A stretch of 64,000 nucleotides of DNA. Source: Lachnospiraceae bacterium. GTDB taxonomy: Bacteria; Bacillota; Clostridia; Lachnospirales; Lachnospiraceae. The stretch covers positions 350,109-414,108 of the forward strand of contig JAAUZE010000008.1 of assembly GCA_014804755.1 (NCBI GenBank), given 5' to 3'. The stretch's first letter is position 1. Each line of letters begins with the position of its first letter. The translations under genes were made by a program, and so were the position numbers. Below are positions 18,875 through 28,123 of the stretch, piece by piece. The notes beneath the pieces are model-generated. The model did no database searches. It saw nothing but the letters and a program-made list of their open reading frames with translations, and was not told the origin of the DNA.

Positions 18875-20601
18875 ATCTGTATAAGGAACTTAGTTATCTG
18901 TTTGATCGGAAACTGAAGCTGAAATTTGTCGGGATGGTTTTCGTGGTGCTGTTTGGCGCGATTGCGGAATTGTGCGGCGTCTATGTGATTCTGCCCGTGG
19001 TGGAACTTGCGACTGATCCCGAAGCTGTGCAGACAAACCGGTATTGCAGATGGATATCCGATATCACGGGACTTTCCGAAAGTAATGATATCATGCTTGT
19101 GCTGATCGCATGTATTATCGGACTGTATATTGTAAAAAATGTTTATTTAACATTTCAGGCATATGCGATCAATAGTTTTTCGAAGAATACGAGGCTTCAT
19201 TTTTCAACGAAACTGATGGAGGCTTATATGAAACAGCCGTATTCTTATTTTTTGAACAAGAATACAGCGGAGATATTGCGAAGTGTCAGCACCGATACCG
19301 GAAATATGTATACAGTGATCACAAATCTTTTGCAGATCATTTCGCAGGGACTGACCGCGGTGCTGTTGATCACAGGGCTGCTGCTCACCAGCTTTTGGAT
19401 GACGGTCATGGTGACAGGCGTGCTGGCGCTCTGTGCGCTGATCATTATATTAGTGCTGCAGAAAAAAATGCGTTCGTTAGGACTGGAATATCAGCGGGTA
19501 GGCGCAGGCATCATCAAGGCGGCGAAACAGGCGTTTGAAGGAATTAAAGAAATCAAGATCATGAATAGGGAACGCTTTTTTATTGAAAGTTATCGAACGG
19601 TTTATAAAAACGCGACCCGCGTCGAACTTATTTATAATCTGATGCGCTATATCCCGAAATATTTGATCGAGACAATCACGATCGGCGGAATCCTGTTGTA
19701 TCTGGCAATCGTCATTTTGGGGGGCGGAAATATGGGAGCGCTGCTGCCGCAGTTATCTTTGTTTGCAGTTGCCGCATTTAAGCTGCTGCCCAGCATTAAT
19801 ACGCTTTATTCTGATTACGGAAATGTGATCTATAATAAGGCGTCCGTGGATTTGATCTATCATGATATCAGAGAAGTACAGGATACAGCGGATGAGGCGA
19901 TAGCGGAAACGAAGGCAGAAAAGCTCTGCTTTGAACGGGAGATTACGATTGATTCGCTTTCCTTCGCTTATGACAATACGGATCATTATGTGTTGGAAGA
20001 TATTTCTTTTTCGATTGAGAAAGGGAAATCTGTTGCGTTTATCGGAGAATCCGGCGGCGGAAAGACAACGCTTGTTGATAATATTCTGGGTGTTTTAAAA
20101 CCGCAGAAGGGAAGCGTTCTTGTTGATGGTGTCAATATCAACGAGATTATGCAGAGCTGGCATCATGATATTGGATATATTCCGCAGACAATCTTTATTA
20201 TGGACGATACAGTCAGGAGAAATGTAGCATTTGGAGTCAAAGATAAAGATATCGACGATGAGTTGGTCTGGGAGGCGCTTAAGGAGGCACAGCTTGAGAG
20301 TTTTGTAAGACAGATGGAGCACGGGCTTGACACGGAGGTCGGAGAAGCGGGGATGCGTCTTTCCGGCGGACAGAGGCAGCGCATCGGAATCGCGAGGGCG
20401 TTATACCACAATCCGGATATTCTGGTATTTGATGAGGCAACCTCTGCACTTGATAATGAGACAGAAAAAGAGGTGATGGCAGCAATCGACGCGCTGCACG
20501 GTAGTAAGACCATGCTGATGATCGCACATCGCTTAACGACGATCGAGAACTGCGATTGTGTATACCGAGTGGAGAATCGGAAGCTTGAAAAGGTAAGATA
20601 G
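18871..20601 (+). CDS. ABC exporter, PglK/MsbA-like lipid-linked glycan flippase
   Basis: A 576-residue half-transporter with six N-terminal membrane helices and a C-terminal ATPase. Walker A GESGGGKTT is near residue 392, the signature LSGGQRQR near residue 494, Walker B LVFDEATSALD just after, and the H-loop in IAHR. Overall layout resembles PglK, which flips lipid-linked oligosaccharides, more than peptide exporters. It is coupled to the upstream GT4 gene by an ATGA overlap. A paralogue is at 55736. Substrate is inferred from context. Confidence 0.88.
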   Translation: MNLYKELSYLFDRKLKLKFVGMVFVVLFGAIAELCGVYVILPVVELATDPEAVQTNRYCRWISDITGLSESNDIMLVLIACIIGLYIVKNVYLTFQAYAINSFSKNTRLHFSTKLMEAYMKQPYSYFLNKNTAEILRSVSTDTGNMYTVITNLLQIISQGLTAVLLITGLLLTSFWMTVMVTGVLALCALIIILVLQKKMRSLGLEYQRVGAGIIKAAKQAFEGIKEIKIMNRERFFIESYRTVYKNATRVELIYNLMRYIPKYLIETITIGGILLYLAIVILGGGNMGALLPQLSLFAVAAFKLLPSINTLYSDYGNVIYNKASVDLIYHDIREVQDTADEAIAETKAEKLCFEREITIDSLSFAYDNTDHYVLEDISFSIEKGKSVAFIGESGGGKTTLVDNILGVLKPQKGSVLVDGVNINEIMQSWHHDIGYIPQTIFIMDDTVRRNVAFGVKDKDIDDELVWEALKEAQLESFVRQMEHGLDTEVGEAGMRLSGGQRQRIGIARALYHNPDILVFDEATSALDNETEKEVMAAIDALHGSKTMLMIAHRLTTIENCDCVYRVENRKLEKVR

Positions 20602-20644
20602 CGGAAGCATAGATCATAAAATCTTAATAAAGAATGGAGAAAGC

Positions 20645-21994
20645 ATGATGTTTGAAAATCAATCGGAGTCACAGGCAAGAGAGCAGATATTAAAGCTGGT
20701 GGAAGAGTATTGTAATCAGTTTCATAACAGGAAAAAGTCATTTGAGGAAGGCGACCGGATTCCCTATGCATCCCGTGTGTATGACAGCGCGGAAATGGTG
20801 AATCTGGTGGATAGTTCTCTGGAATTCTGGCTGACCTCAGGACGTTATACCAAACGCTTTGAAGAGGAGATGGCAAAGTATCTGGGCGTGCGCTTCTGTA
20901 ACCTGGTCAATTCCGGTTCCTCCGCAAATTTGTGCGCGTTTATGGCGCTGACGTCCCCTCTTTTAGGAGACCGTGCGATCAGGAGGGGGGATGAGATCAT
21001 CACCGTAGCGGCAGGATTTCCCACTACGGTAGCCCCGATCATCCAATACGGCGCGGTTCCCGTTTTTATTGATGTGAGCATACCGCAGTATAATATGGAT
21101 GTCACGGCTTTGGAAAAGGCGCTTTCGAACAAAACAAAGGCGGTCATGGCGGCGCATACATTGGGAAATCCATTTGATCTAAGGGCTGTCCGCCGGTTTT
21201 GCGATGAACATCAGCTATGGCTGATCGAGGATAATTGCGATGCGCTGGGATCGGAATATACGATGGAAGACGGCAAAACCTATCTGACGGGTACGATCGG
21301 GGACATCGGAACATCCAGTTTTTATCCGCCCCATCATATGACGATGGGAGAGGGAGGCGCGGTTTATACAAACCAGCCGCTCTTAAATAAATGTATCCGC
21401 TCCATGCGTGACTGGGGGAGGGACTGCGTCTGCAATTCCGGCCAGGATAATCTCTGCGGACACCGTTTTGACAGGCAATATGGTGAGCTGCCGCTGGGGT
21501 ACGATCACAAATATGTCTACTCTCATTTTGGATATAATCTCAAAGCGACGGACATGCAGGCGGCGGTCGGATGTGCGCAGCTTGAAAAATTTCCGGGATT
21601 TGTGGAGAAAAGACGAAAGAACTGGCAGCGTCTGCATGATATTTTGAGCGAAGGGGGCGGCGGCAGGGCGTTTATCCTGCCGGAGCCGTGTGCGTATTCC
21701 TCTCCAAGCTGGTTTGGCTTTATGCTCACCTGTAAAGAAGGAACCGATCGGTCCCGTGTGGTTGAAACGTTGGAACAGAAGGGGATACAGACAAGAATGT
21801 TGTTTGCGGGTAATCTGATTAAGCATCCATGCTTTGATGAGATGCGAAGGTCGGGAGAGGGCTTCCGTGTGGCGGGAAGTCTGGAAAATACGGACAGGAT
21901 CATGCGGGATACCTTTTGGGTCGGCGTATATCCGGGTATGACGGATGAGATGATCGACTATATGGGGCGCGCATTATTGACATTTGGAGAATAA
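20645..21994 (+). CDS. rfbH: RfbH-type CDP-4-keto-6-deoxy-D-glucose 3-dehydrase (E1)
   Basis: A 449-residue member of the DegT fold that removes the C3 hydroxyl of CDP-4-keto-6-deoxyglucose. Two features set it apart from aminotransferases: His-His at residues 230-231 (PPHHMTMGEGG) in the place of the PLP lysine, so PMP is not covalently held; and cysteines at 261, 263 and 271 (CVC...CG), matching the iron-sulfur site of E1. The N-terminal R-x-P-Y-x-x-x-x-Y-x and GSSANL segments are normal. A ribosome site GGAGAAAG precedes ATG 20645. The usual partners, CDP-glucose pyrophosphorylase, 4,6-dehydratase and an E3 reductase, are not seen in this window. Confidence 0.92.
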   Translation: MMFENQSESQAREQILKLVEEYCNQFHNRKKSFEEGDRIPYASRVYDSAEMVNLVDSSLEFWLTSGRYTKRFEEEMAKYLGVRFCNLVNSGSSANLCAFMALTSPLLGDRAIRRGDEIITVAAGFPTTVAPIIQYGAVPVFIDVSIPQYNMDVTALEKALSNKTKAVMAAHTLGNPFDLRAVRRFCDEHQLWLIEDNCDALGSEYTMEDGKTYLTGTIGDIGTSSFYPPHHMTMGEGGAVYTNQPLLNKCIRSMRDWGRDCVCNSGQDNLCGHRFDRQYGELPLGYDHKYVYSHFGYNLKATDMQAAVGCAQLEKFPGFVEKRRKNWQRLHDILSEGGGGRAFILPEPCAYSSPSWFGFMLTCKEGTDRSRVVETLEQKGIQTRMLFAGNLIKHPCFDEMRRSGEGFRVAGSLENTDRIMRDTFWVGVYPGMTDEMIDYMGRALLTFGE

Positions 21995-21996
21995 AG

Positions 21997-23880
21997 ATGG
22001 CAGTCAGAACAAGAATTGTGAGCGCGGCGACTTATGTATATTTGACACTTCCCTTTCTGATCTTTGCCGGAGGGTATCTGAAGATCGGTTATGCAATCCC
22101 GGTCCTGCTGATCGTGGGAGTTTCTCTGGTCAAGGCAATCAGGGAGGAGCGAATCTCCGATCTGCCGGCGATTGGGAAAAAAGAAATCGTTAAGTTTGTG
22201 ACGGTAGGACTGATCATATTCGTCTGGGTAATCCTGTCCGGAATCGGGGGCGTATTTTATCAGAATAGTGATCATCGGCACAGAAATGCTGTTTTTTACT
22301 ATATGGTCAATCTGAAGTGGCCTGCGGCGCACGGTGTGACGCACGGGAGCGGCGCGTTCATGAGAGCGCTGATTTATTATATTGGATTTTGGCTTCCGAG
22401 TGCACTTGTCGGAAAACTCGTATCGCTTCAGGCAGGATATATCTTTCAGATCATATGGGCATGGGCGGGGCTCATGCTGATGTATTGCCTGCTGTGTATG
22501 CATAGGAAGAAAGTGGAGATATGGCCGTTCATCATACTGATCTTTTTCAGTGGTCTTGATGTGATACGGCAGGAGCTGTATATGCATACGCCGTTGTTCT
22601 CGACCGGATATTTGGATTACAGTATGCATGATTTTAATTATGCGTCGTTTATCACGCATCTGAACGGTCCATATAACACGACAGTACCATGTTTTCTGGC
22701 GACGATGCTGGTGATTAATTGTCCAAGACGAAGCAATGTCATATTTGTGTGGTCGACCCTGCTTTTAAGTGCTGCGTTTCCGTTTGTGGGGATCATACCC
22801 TATGTCCTGTATCTCATATTCCGAAAAGAAGATGGAAAGAATGTGATGGACAGGATGAAGGAGACCTGCAGTCTGCAGAATATCGCCGGGGCCGGACTGA
22901 TCGGAGTGATCAGCTTCTTGTTTATCATATCCGGTACGGCAGCAGGAGATCGGATCAGCGGAAATAATCAGCTGGCATTCAATGCCCCTATGCTGCTTTC
23001 GGCGGCAGTACAGTCCTTTCCGCTGCTGCTGTCACAGGCCGCAGGCGGTTTGGGTGAAATTTGGAATCATGTGATTCAAAACAGACTGGGTTACTATGTG
23101 ATCTTTATTCTGTTTGAGGTCGGAATTTATTTTGGTCTTTTGTTTAAAACTTATAAAAAGAGCACACTCTTTTGGATTACGGCATGCAGTCTGCTGGTCA
23201 TTCCGTGGATTCAGGTGGGAGGAGGATTTGATTTCTGCGTTAAGGCCTCTGTCCCGGCGCTGTTAGTACTTGCGGTCATGATTATTGATCAATTGGGAGA
23301 ATGGGGAAAAAGGAAGATTGCGAGCACGGCGCTTATTGTCTGCCTGTGTATCGGCAGTGTGACCGGCATTCACCATATGGGAGATTCGATCAGGCTTCAG
23401 CTGCAGGGAGCGGAACAACTGACGCTCTGGGCAAATGTCATATTTGGGGGTTATAACTTCTCAGGGAGTGTCGACAATTTCTTTTTCAAGTATCTGGCGA
23501 AGGAACGGGAGCCTGCGGTTTTAGCAGAATTGACCGTGATGGAGGTTGTCGATCAGAAGGACATGTATTTGAAGGATTACTATTTGGGGGGGATCACGTT
23601 TTCTCTCGAATTGAATTCTCCGGCAACAACACAGTTTTTCGTTCAGTTTGACACGGCAGTGAGCCGGGATGTTTATTTTGAGGATGTGGGGATTCTGATG
23701 GACGCTTCGGTCAATTATCAACTGATCGTAAACGGGCATGATATGGGAGTGATGGATTATCAGCGTACCAGCTGTTATATTCCCAAGGAATATTTTAACG
23801 AAGAGGCGCAGTTTATTATGATCATTCCCAATAAAGAGATCAAGATATACGAAGGCGATTATATCTATTTGAAATTTTAA
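21997..23880 (+). CDS. Large polytopic membrane protein of unknown function
   Basis: A 627-residue protein with about 12 hydrophobic segments in the first 470 residues, then a soluble, mostly beta-looking C-terminal domain of some 130 residues ending at an aromatic-rich YIYLKF. An outside loop has HDFNYASFITHLNGPYNT. I do not recognise a family. Its size, topology and place directly after rfbH (2 bp gap) would suit a GT-C-type transferase or a glycan polymerase, but this is context only. Ribosome site TTTGGAGA overlaps the rfbH end. Confidence 0.6.
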   Translation: MAVRTRIVSAATYVYLTLPFLIFAGGYLKIGYAIPVLLIVGVSLVKAIREERISDLPAIGKKEIVKFVTVGLIIFVWVILSGIGGVFYQNSDHRHRNAVFYYMVNLKWPAAHGVTHGSGAFMRALIYYIGFWLPSALVGKLVSLQAGYIFQIIWAWAGLMLMYCLLCMHRKKVEIWPFIILIFFSGLDVIRQELYMHTPLFSTGYLDYSMHDFNYASFITHLNGPYNTTVPCFLATMLVINCPRRSNVIFVWSTLLLSAAFPFVGIIPYVLYLIFRKEDGKNVMDRMKETCSLQNIAGAGLIGVISFLFIISGTAAGDRISGNNQLAFNAPMLLSAAVQSFPLLLSQAAGGLGEIWNHVIQNRLGYYVIFILFEVGIYFGLLFKTYKKSTLFWITACSLLVIPWIQVGGGFDFCVKASVPALLVLAVMIIDQLGEWGKRKIASTALIVCLCIGSVTGIHHMGDSIRLQLQGAEQLTLWANVIFGGYNFSGSVDNFFFKYLAKEREPAVLAELTVMEVVDQKDMYLKDYYLGGITFSLELNSPATTQFFVQFDTAVSRDVYFEDVGILMDASVNYQLIVNGHDMGVMDYQRTSCYIPKEYFNEEAQFIMIIPNKEIKIYEGDYIYLKF

Positions 23881-23955
23881 GTGATTTGTGCCTGCGGCAC
23901 AGCGTATTTCATGCGCACGCGGGTCTGCAGGTCATCGAAAGGCGTGAGGGTTAGA

Positions 23956-25590
23956 ATGGACAAAGATAGCATCAGACTGCTTGACTGCACCTTGCGGGAC
24001 GGCGGGTATGTGAATGACTGGCGTTTTGGAGCCAGCAATATTGTAAATATATTCGAACGTCTGGTCAGTGCGGGAATGGATATCGTAGAAGTTGGTTTTT
24101 TGGATGAACGCAGAGCGTTTGATCCGGATTGTTCCATTATGCCGGATACCGATGCCGTGCAGAAGATTTACGGCAATTTGGATAAAGGCGCTTCTATGGC
24201 GGTGGGGATGATCGATTTCGGCACATGCGGGCTCGACCATATCGCGCCTGCCTCCCGGTGCTGTCTGGACGGGATCCGGATCATCTTTAAGAAGCAGAAG
24301 ATGCACGAGGCAATTGAATTCTGCCATCAGATCAAAGGGCTGGGATATAAGGTGTTTGCACAGGCCGTATCGATTACCAGTTATCATGATCAGGAATTTG
24401 AAGAGCTGCTGGAGTTGGTCAACAGACTGAATCCCTATGCATTTTCCCTTGTAGATACCTATGGTCTTTTGCACAAAGAGAGGTTGATGCACTATTATAC
24501 CGTGGCGGATCGTATGCTGAATCCGGACATTGGACTCGGCTATCATGCGCATAATAATTTCCAGCTTGCCTACGCGAACTGCGTGGAGCTCATGGAAAAT
24601 CCGCCGGAAGGAAGAATGCTTCTTGTGGATGGCAGTCTGTATGGTATGGGAAAAAGCGCGGGAAACGCACCCACAGAACTGCTTGCCATGTATATGAACG
24701 AGTATGGTGAAAAGCATTATGACAGCAGTCAGCTTTTAGAGGCGATCGATGTTACGATTCTTGATATTTATCGTCAGATTCCGTGGGGATATAATTTTAA
24801 GTTCTTTCTCTCGGCATCGCACGACTGTCATCCCAACTATGTAAGCTATCTGATGGATAAGCAGAAGCTTTCCGTGAAGTCCGTCCATGAGATCTTAGAC
24901 ATGATCGACGAGGAGCGGAAACTGTTGTATGAGGAAGCGTATATTGAGGAACTGTATATCGCTTACCAGAAGAAATTTACGCTGTCTGATGAGAATGCAG
25001 AAGAACGGCTGAAGGAACGGCTGAGCGGGAAGCAGATTCTCTTACTGGGCCCCGGCGGACACATTTTGGATGAAAAGGAAAAAGTATATGAATATATCGG
25101 TCGCTGCCGCCCTGTCACGATCGCGATCAATTTCATGCCGAAGGATTATCGGGTGGACTACCTTTTTATCAGCAATGCAAAGAAATATGTGCAGCTTTCC
25201 TCGGCAATTGCCGGAATGCAGGACGGAACACAGATCATAGCAACGACAAACGTGACAAAGACAAACGGTTCGTTTGACTATACCCTTGGATATAGCGGAC
25301 TGTTAGACGAGCAGGCGATGATCGTGGATAATCCCATGATCATGATGATACGGCTGCTCAGCGGCTTTGGCATCGGGGAAATTGCGCTGGCAGGATTCGA
25401 TGGTTATATCACATCAAAAACCTATGATTATGCCAATCCGAACAGGGATCATTCTTTTGACGAAAAAAAGGCGCGGGAGCTGAACGCGGATGTGGAGAGC
25501 AGTCTTTTGCGGATCAAGAATCTTGCGAGGCTTTCCTTTATTACGACGACCTGTTACCGCCTGCCTGATAAAACGGAATGTGGGAGATAA
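23956..25590 (+). CDS. HMGL-like aldolase with an extra C-terminal domain
   Basis: A 544-residue protein. The N-terminal 300 residues form an HMGL/4-hydroxy-2-oxovalerate-aldolase-like barrel: LLDCTLRDGGYVNDW at residues 6-20 carries the Arg-Asp catalytic pair, and YHAHNN near residue 196 supplies metal-binding histidines. Enzymes of this fold make or cleave C-C bonds next to a carboxylate, often giving pyruvate. From about residue 355 there is a second Rossmann-like domain starting KQILLLGPGGHI, seen in relatives from polysaccharide loci. Start ATG 23956 follows GGCGTGAGGG; a GTG at 23881 directly abuts the previous stop and is less likely. It precedes a HAD phosphatase (2 bp) and a ThDP enzyme. 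Exact reaction unknown. Confidence 0.8.
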   Translation: MDKDSIRLLDCTLRDGGYVNDWRFGASNIVNIFERLVSAGMDIVEVGFLDERRAFDPDCSIMPDTDAVQKIYGNLDKGASMAVGMIDFGTCGLDHIAPASRCCLDGIRIIFKKQKMHEAIEFCHQIKGLGYKVFAQAVSITSYHDQEFEELLELVNRLNPYAFSLVDTYGLLHKERLMHYYTVADRMLNPDIGLGYHAHNNFQLAYANCVELMENPPEGRMLLVDGSLYGMGKSAGNAPTELLAMYMNEYGEKHYDSSQLLEAIDVTILDIYRQIPWGYNFKFFLSASHDCHPNYVSYLMDKQKLSVKSVHEILDMIDEERKLLYEEAYIEELYIAYQKKFTLSDENAEERLKERLSGKQILLLGPGGHILDEKEKVYEYIGRCRPVTIAINFMPKDYRVDYLFISNAKKYVQLSSAIAGMQDGTQIIATTNVTKTNGSFDYTLGYSGLLDEQAMIVDNPMIMMIRLLSGFGIGEIALAGFDGYITSKTYDYANPNRDHSFDEKKARELNADVESSLLRIKNLARLSFITTTCYRLPDKTECGR

Positions 25591-25592
25591 AG

Positions 25593-26240
25593 ATGAAACG
25601 TGCAGTGATTTTTGATGTGGACGGAACGCTGTTAGACACGACGGAGGGCGTTCTTTCTTCCGTAAAGTATACCATAGCGGCACACCGGCTGCCGCCGATC
25701 GCAGACGGGGAACTCCTTTCCTTTATCGGACCTCCGATTCAGGATTCCTTCGCAAAACATTATGGACTGGAGGGGGCGGTTTTGCAGGAACTTGCCGCTA
25801 CGTTCCGGGAACGCTATAAAGAGGGGGACGTATTAAAGGCGCTGCCCTATGAAGGAATCTACGAGGTGTGTGACGAGCTGGCGCGGCGCGGGATCACCAT
25901 TGCCGTTGCCACATATAAGCGGCAGGATTATGCGGAGAGGATCATGAAGCACTTCGGTTTTGACAGATATACGGACATCATATACGGTGCGGATCACGAA
26001 AATAAGCTAAAAAAAGCAGACATTATCAGAAAATGTCTGGAGGCGGCTGAAGTGGAACCGAGAGAGGCGGTAATGGTAGGTGATACAGAGCATGACGCGC
26101 TTGGGGCATCCGCGGCGGGGATCGATTTTATCGCCGTGACATACGGCTTTGGTTTTCGGAAAAAAGAGGATGCCATACACTTGGAACATACGCTGGGCGT
26201 CGCAGAGAAGCCGCGGGAAATTTTGGATCATATCGGATAA
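25593..26240 (+). CDS. HAD-superfamily phosphatase (phosphoglycolate-phosphatase-like)
   Basis: A 215-residue HAD hydrolase. Motif I FDVDGTLLDT at residues 6-15 carries the nucleophile Asp; a cap domain follows; Thr of motif II is in AVATYKRQ; Lys of motif III is in the LKKADI region; motif IV is MVGDTEHDALGA near residue 165. It dephosphorylates a small metabolite. The 2-bp gap after the aldolase gene suggests coupled expression and perhaps successive steps. ATG 25593 follows GGGAGATAA. The substrate cannot be read. Confidence 0.87.
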   Translation: MKRAVIFDVDGTLLDTTEGVLSSVKYTIAAHRLPPIADGELLSFIGPPIQDSFAKHYGLEGAVLQELAATFRERYKEGDVLKALPYEGIYEVCDELARRGITIAVATYKRQDYAERIMKHFGFDRYTDIIYGADHENKLKKADIIRKCLEAAEVEPREAVMVGDTEHDALGASAAGIDFIAVTYGFGFRKKEDAIHLEHTLGVAEKPREILDHIG

Positions 26241-26277
26241 GGCGCAAAGAAAAAAGATGGAGATGCTAGAATAAATT

Positions 26278-28104
26278 ATGAAAATGAAAGCAGCCAAATA
26301 CATTTCACAGTTTTTAAGAGATCGGGGAGTGACGCATATCTTTACCGTGACCGGAGGCGGTGCAATGCATTTAAATGATGCCTTCGGGCATCAGGAAGGG
26401 CTCTCTTGTATCTATAATCATCATGAGCAGGCGTGCGCCATTGCGGCGGAAGGGTATGCAAGGTATACCGGAAACGTGGCGGGGGTCTGTGTCACCAGCG
26501 GTCCGGGCGGAACGAATGCCATAACCGGAGTCTTGGGAGGATGGCAGGATTCGATTCCCATGTTCATTGTGTCAGGGCAGGTAAAAAGAGAGACAACGAC
26601 TCTGTATACCGGAACACCGGTCAGACAGCTTGGAGATCAGGAATTTCAGATCATCGAGTGCGCAAAGACCATGACGAAATATGCCGTTATGGTCACGGAA
26701 CCGGAGAAAATCCGTTATCATTTGGAAAAGGCATGGTATCTGTGTAATCATGGAAGAAAAGGACCGGTGTGGCTTGATATTCCCGTGGACGTTCAGGGCG
26801 CGATCGTCGAGACGGACGAACTTGCCGGGTTTGATGTGACAGATTCAGAGTATGCCTCCCTTGCCGGAAAAGAGAATCCGGTTTATGACGAAGCGATAAC
26901 TGCAATAATCATAGAAAAGATCCGGAAAGCGAAGCGGCCCGTGATCTTTGCGGGAACCGGGATCCGGCTGGGTAATGCTTATCGTGAATTTATGGAATGC
27001 ATCGAGGCGCTGCAGATTCCGGTCGTGACGGCGTGGAATGCGCATGACCTTCTTTGTGACGGGCATCCGCTCTACTGCGGAAGACCCGGAACTGTGGGAA
27101 CACGGGGCGGTAACTTTGTCGTACAGAACTGCGACCTGCTTCTGGTGCTCGGTTCGCGCTTAAATATCCGGCTGATCAGTTATAATTATAAAAATTTTGC
27201 GAAAGATGCATACAAGATCATTGTCGATATTGATGAGAACGAGCTGCATAAGCCTACTGTCACGGCGGATATGCCGATTCATGCGGATGTGAAGGATGTG
27301 ATGAGATCCCTTGCGGAGGCGGTCGGAACGGCACGGGGGCCGATCGCGGGCGATCATACAGGCTGGTTGTCCCTCTGCAGGGAGGTCAACGGGAAGTATC
27401 CTGCCGTATTGCCGGGGTATTATGAGAGCAGGGAATTGAACCCCTATGTGTTTTTAAAAGAATTTACGGGCATGCTGTCTGAGGGAGACGCTGTCATATG
27501 CGGAAACGGCAGCGCCTGTGTCATGACCTTTCAGGCGGCGGTCATCAAAGACGATCAGAGATTATTTACAAACTCGGGCTGTGCCGCGATGGGTTATGGC
27601 TTTCCGGCAGCGGTGGGCGTGTGCTTTGCCAGAGAGGGAAAACGTGTGATCTGCATTGACGGGGACGGAAGCTTTCAGATGAATCTGCAGGAGCTTCAGA
27701 CCGTGGTACATCATCACTTAAACCTGATGATTGTAATTCTTAACAACAATGGATATCATTCCATCAGACAGACCCAGAGCAATTTGTTTGAGCCGCCGCT
27801 CGTGGGAGTGTGCGCGGATAACGGCATCAGCTTTCCGGATATGGAAAAGCTGGCGTATGCATATGGGGTCGCTTATCGGAGGATTGATACTGCGGACGGA
27901 CTGACAGGGAAGCTTAAGGAGCTTCTGACACAGGAGGGACCGCTGATCGTGGAAGCGGTCGTAGACCCTAAGCAGAATTTCGAACCGAAGCTTGCTTCCA
28001 AGGCGATGCCGGACGGGACGATGGTATCGCCGGAGCCGGACGATATGTACCCATTTCTCCCGAAGGAGGAGTATGAGGGTGTAAAAAAGCGGATGCAATT
28101 TTGA
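26278..28104 (+). CDS. Thiamine-diphosphate enzyme, acetolactate-synthase-like (possible YerE-type)
   Basis: A 608-residue ThDP enzyme with the three-domain order of acetolactate synthase: the N-terminal PYR domain with the catalytic Glu in HHEQACAIAAEGYA near residue 50, a middle Rossmann-like domain, and a C-terminal PP domain with GDGSFQMN...NNNGYHS (near residues 461-498), the Mg-ThDP motif. In yersiniose synthesis a related enzyme (YerE) transfers a two-carbon unit from pyruvate to a CDP-3,6-dideoxy-4-ketosugar. With RfbH upstream and an NAD-dependent reductase/epimerase downstream this is a plausible role, but an ordinary alpha-keto-acid condensation is also possible. A paralogue is at 62720. 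Confidence 0.82.
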   Translation: MKMKAAKYISQFLRDRGVTHIFTVTGGGAMHLNDAFGHQEGLSCIYNHHEQACAIAAEGYARYTGNVAGVCVTSGPGGTNAITGVLGGWQDSIPMFIVSGQVKRETTTLYTGTPVRQLGDQEFQIIECAKTMTKYAVMVTEPEKIRYHLEKAWYLCNHGRKGPVWLDIPVDVQGAIVETDELAGFDVTDSEYASLAGKENPVYDEAITAIIIEKIRKAKRPVIFAGTGIRLGNAYREFMECIEALQIPVVTAWNAHDLLCDGHPLYCGRPGTVGTRGGNFVVQNCDLLLVLGSRLNIRLISYNYKNFAKDAYKIIVDIDENELHKPTVTADMPIHADVKDVMRSLAEAVGTARGPIAGDHTGWLSLCREVNGKYPAVLPGYYESRELNPYVFLKEFTGMLSEGDAVICGNGSACVMTFQAAVIKDDQRLFTNSGCAAMGYGFPAAVGVCFAREGKRVICIDGDGSFQMNLQELQTVVHHHLNLMIVILNNNGYHSIRQTQSNLFEPPLVGVCADNGISFPDMEKLAYAYGVAYRRIDTADGLTGKLKELLTQEGPLIVEAVVDPKQNFEPKLASKAMPDGTMVSPEPDDMYPFLPKEEYEGVKKRMQF

Positions 28105-28123
28105 AAGAAAAGGGATTTGACAG

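Noticed and set aside
18871-20601. ABC exporter as a peptide or bacteriocin transporter
   Set aside because: No peptidase domain, no small precursor genes nearby; layout and context fit lipid-linked glycan flipping.
20163-20876. Long - strand open frame of 237 codons opposite the ABC exporter and RfbH genes
   Set aside because: It overlaps two well-recognised + strand genes, has Ser/Pro/Leu-rich composition typical of antisense frames and no known motif.
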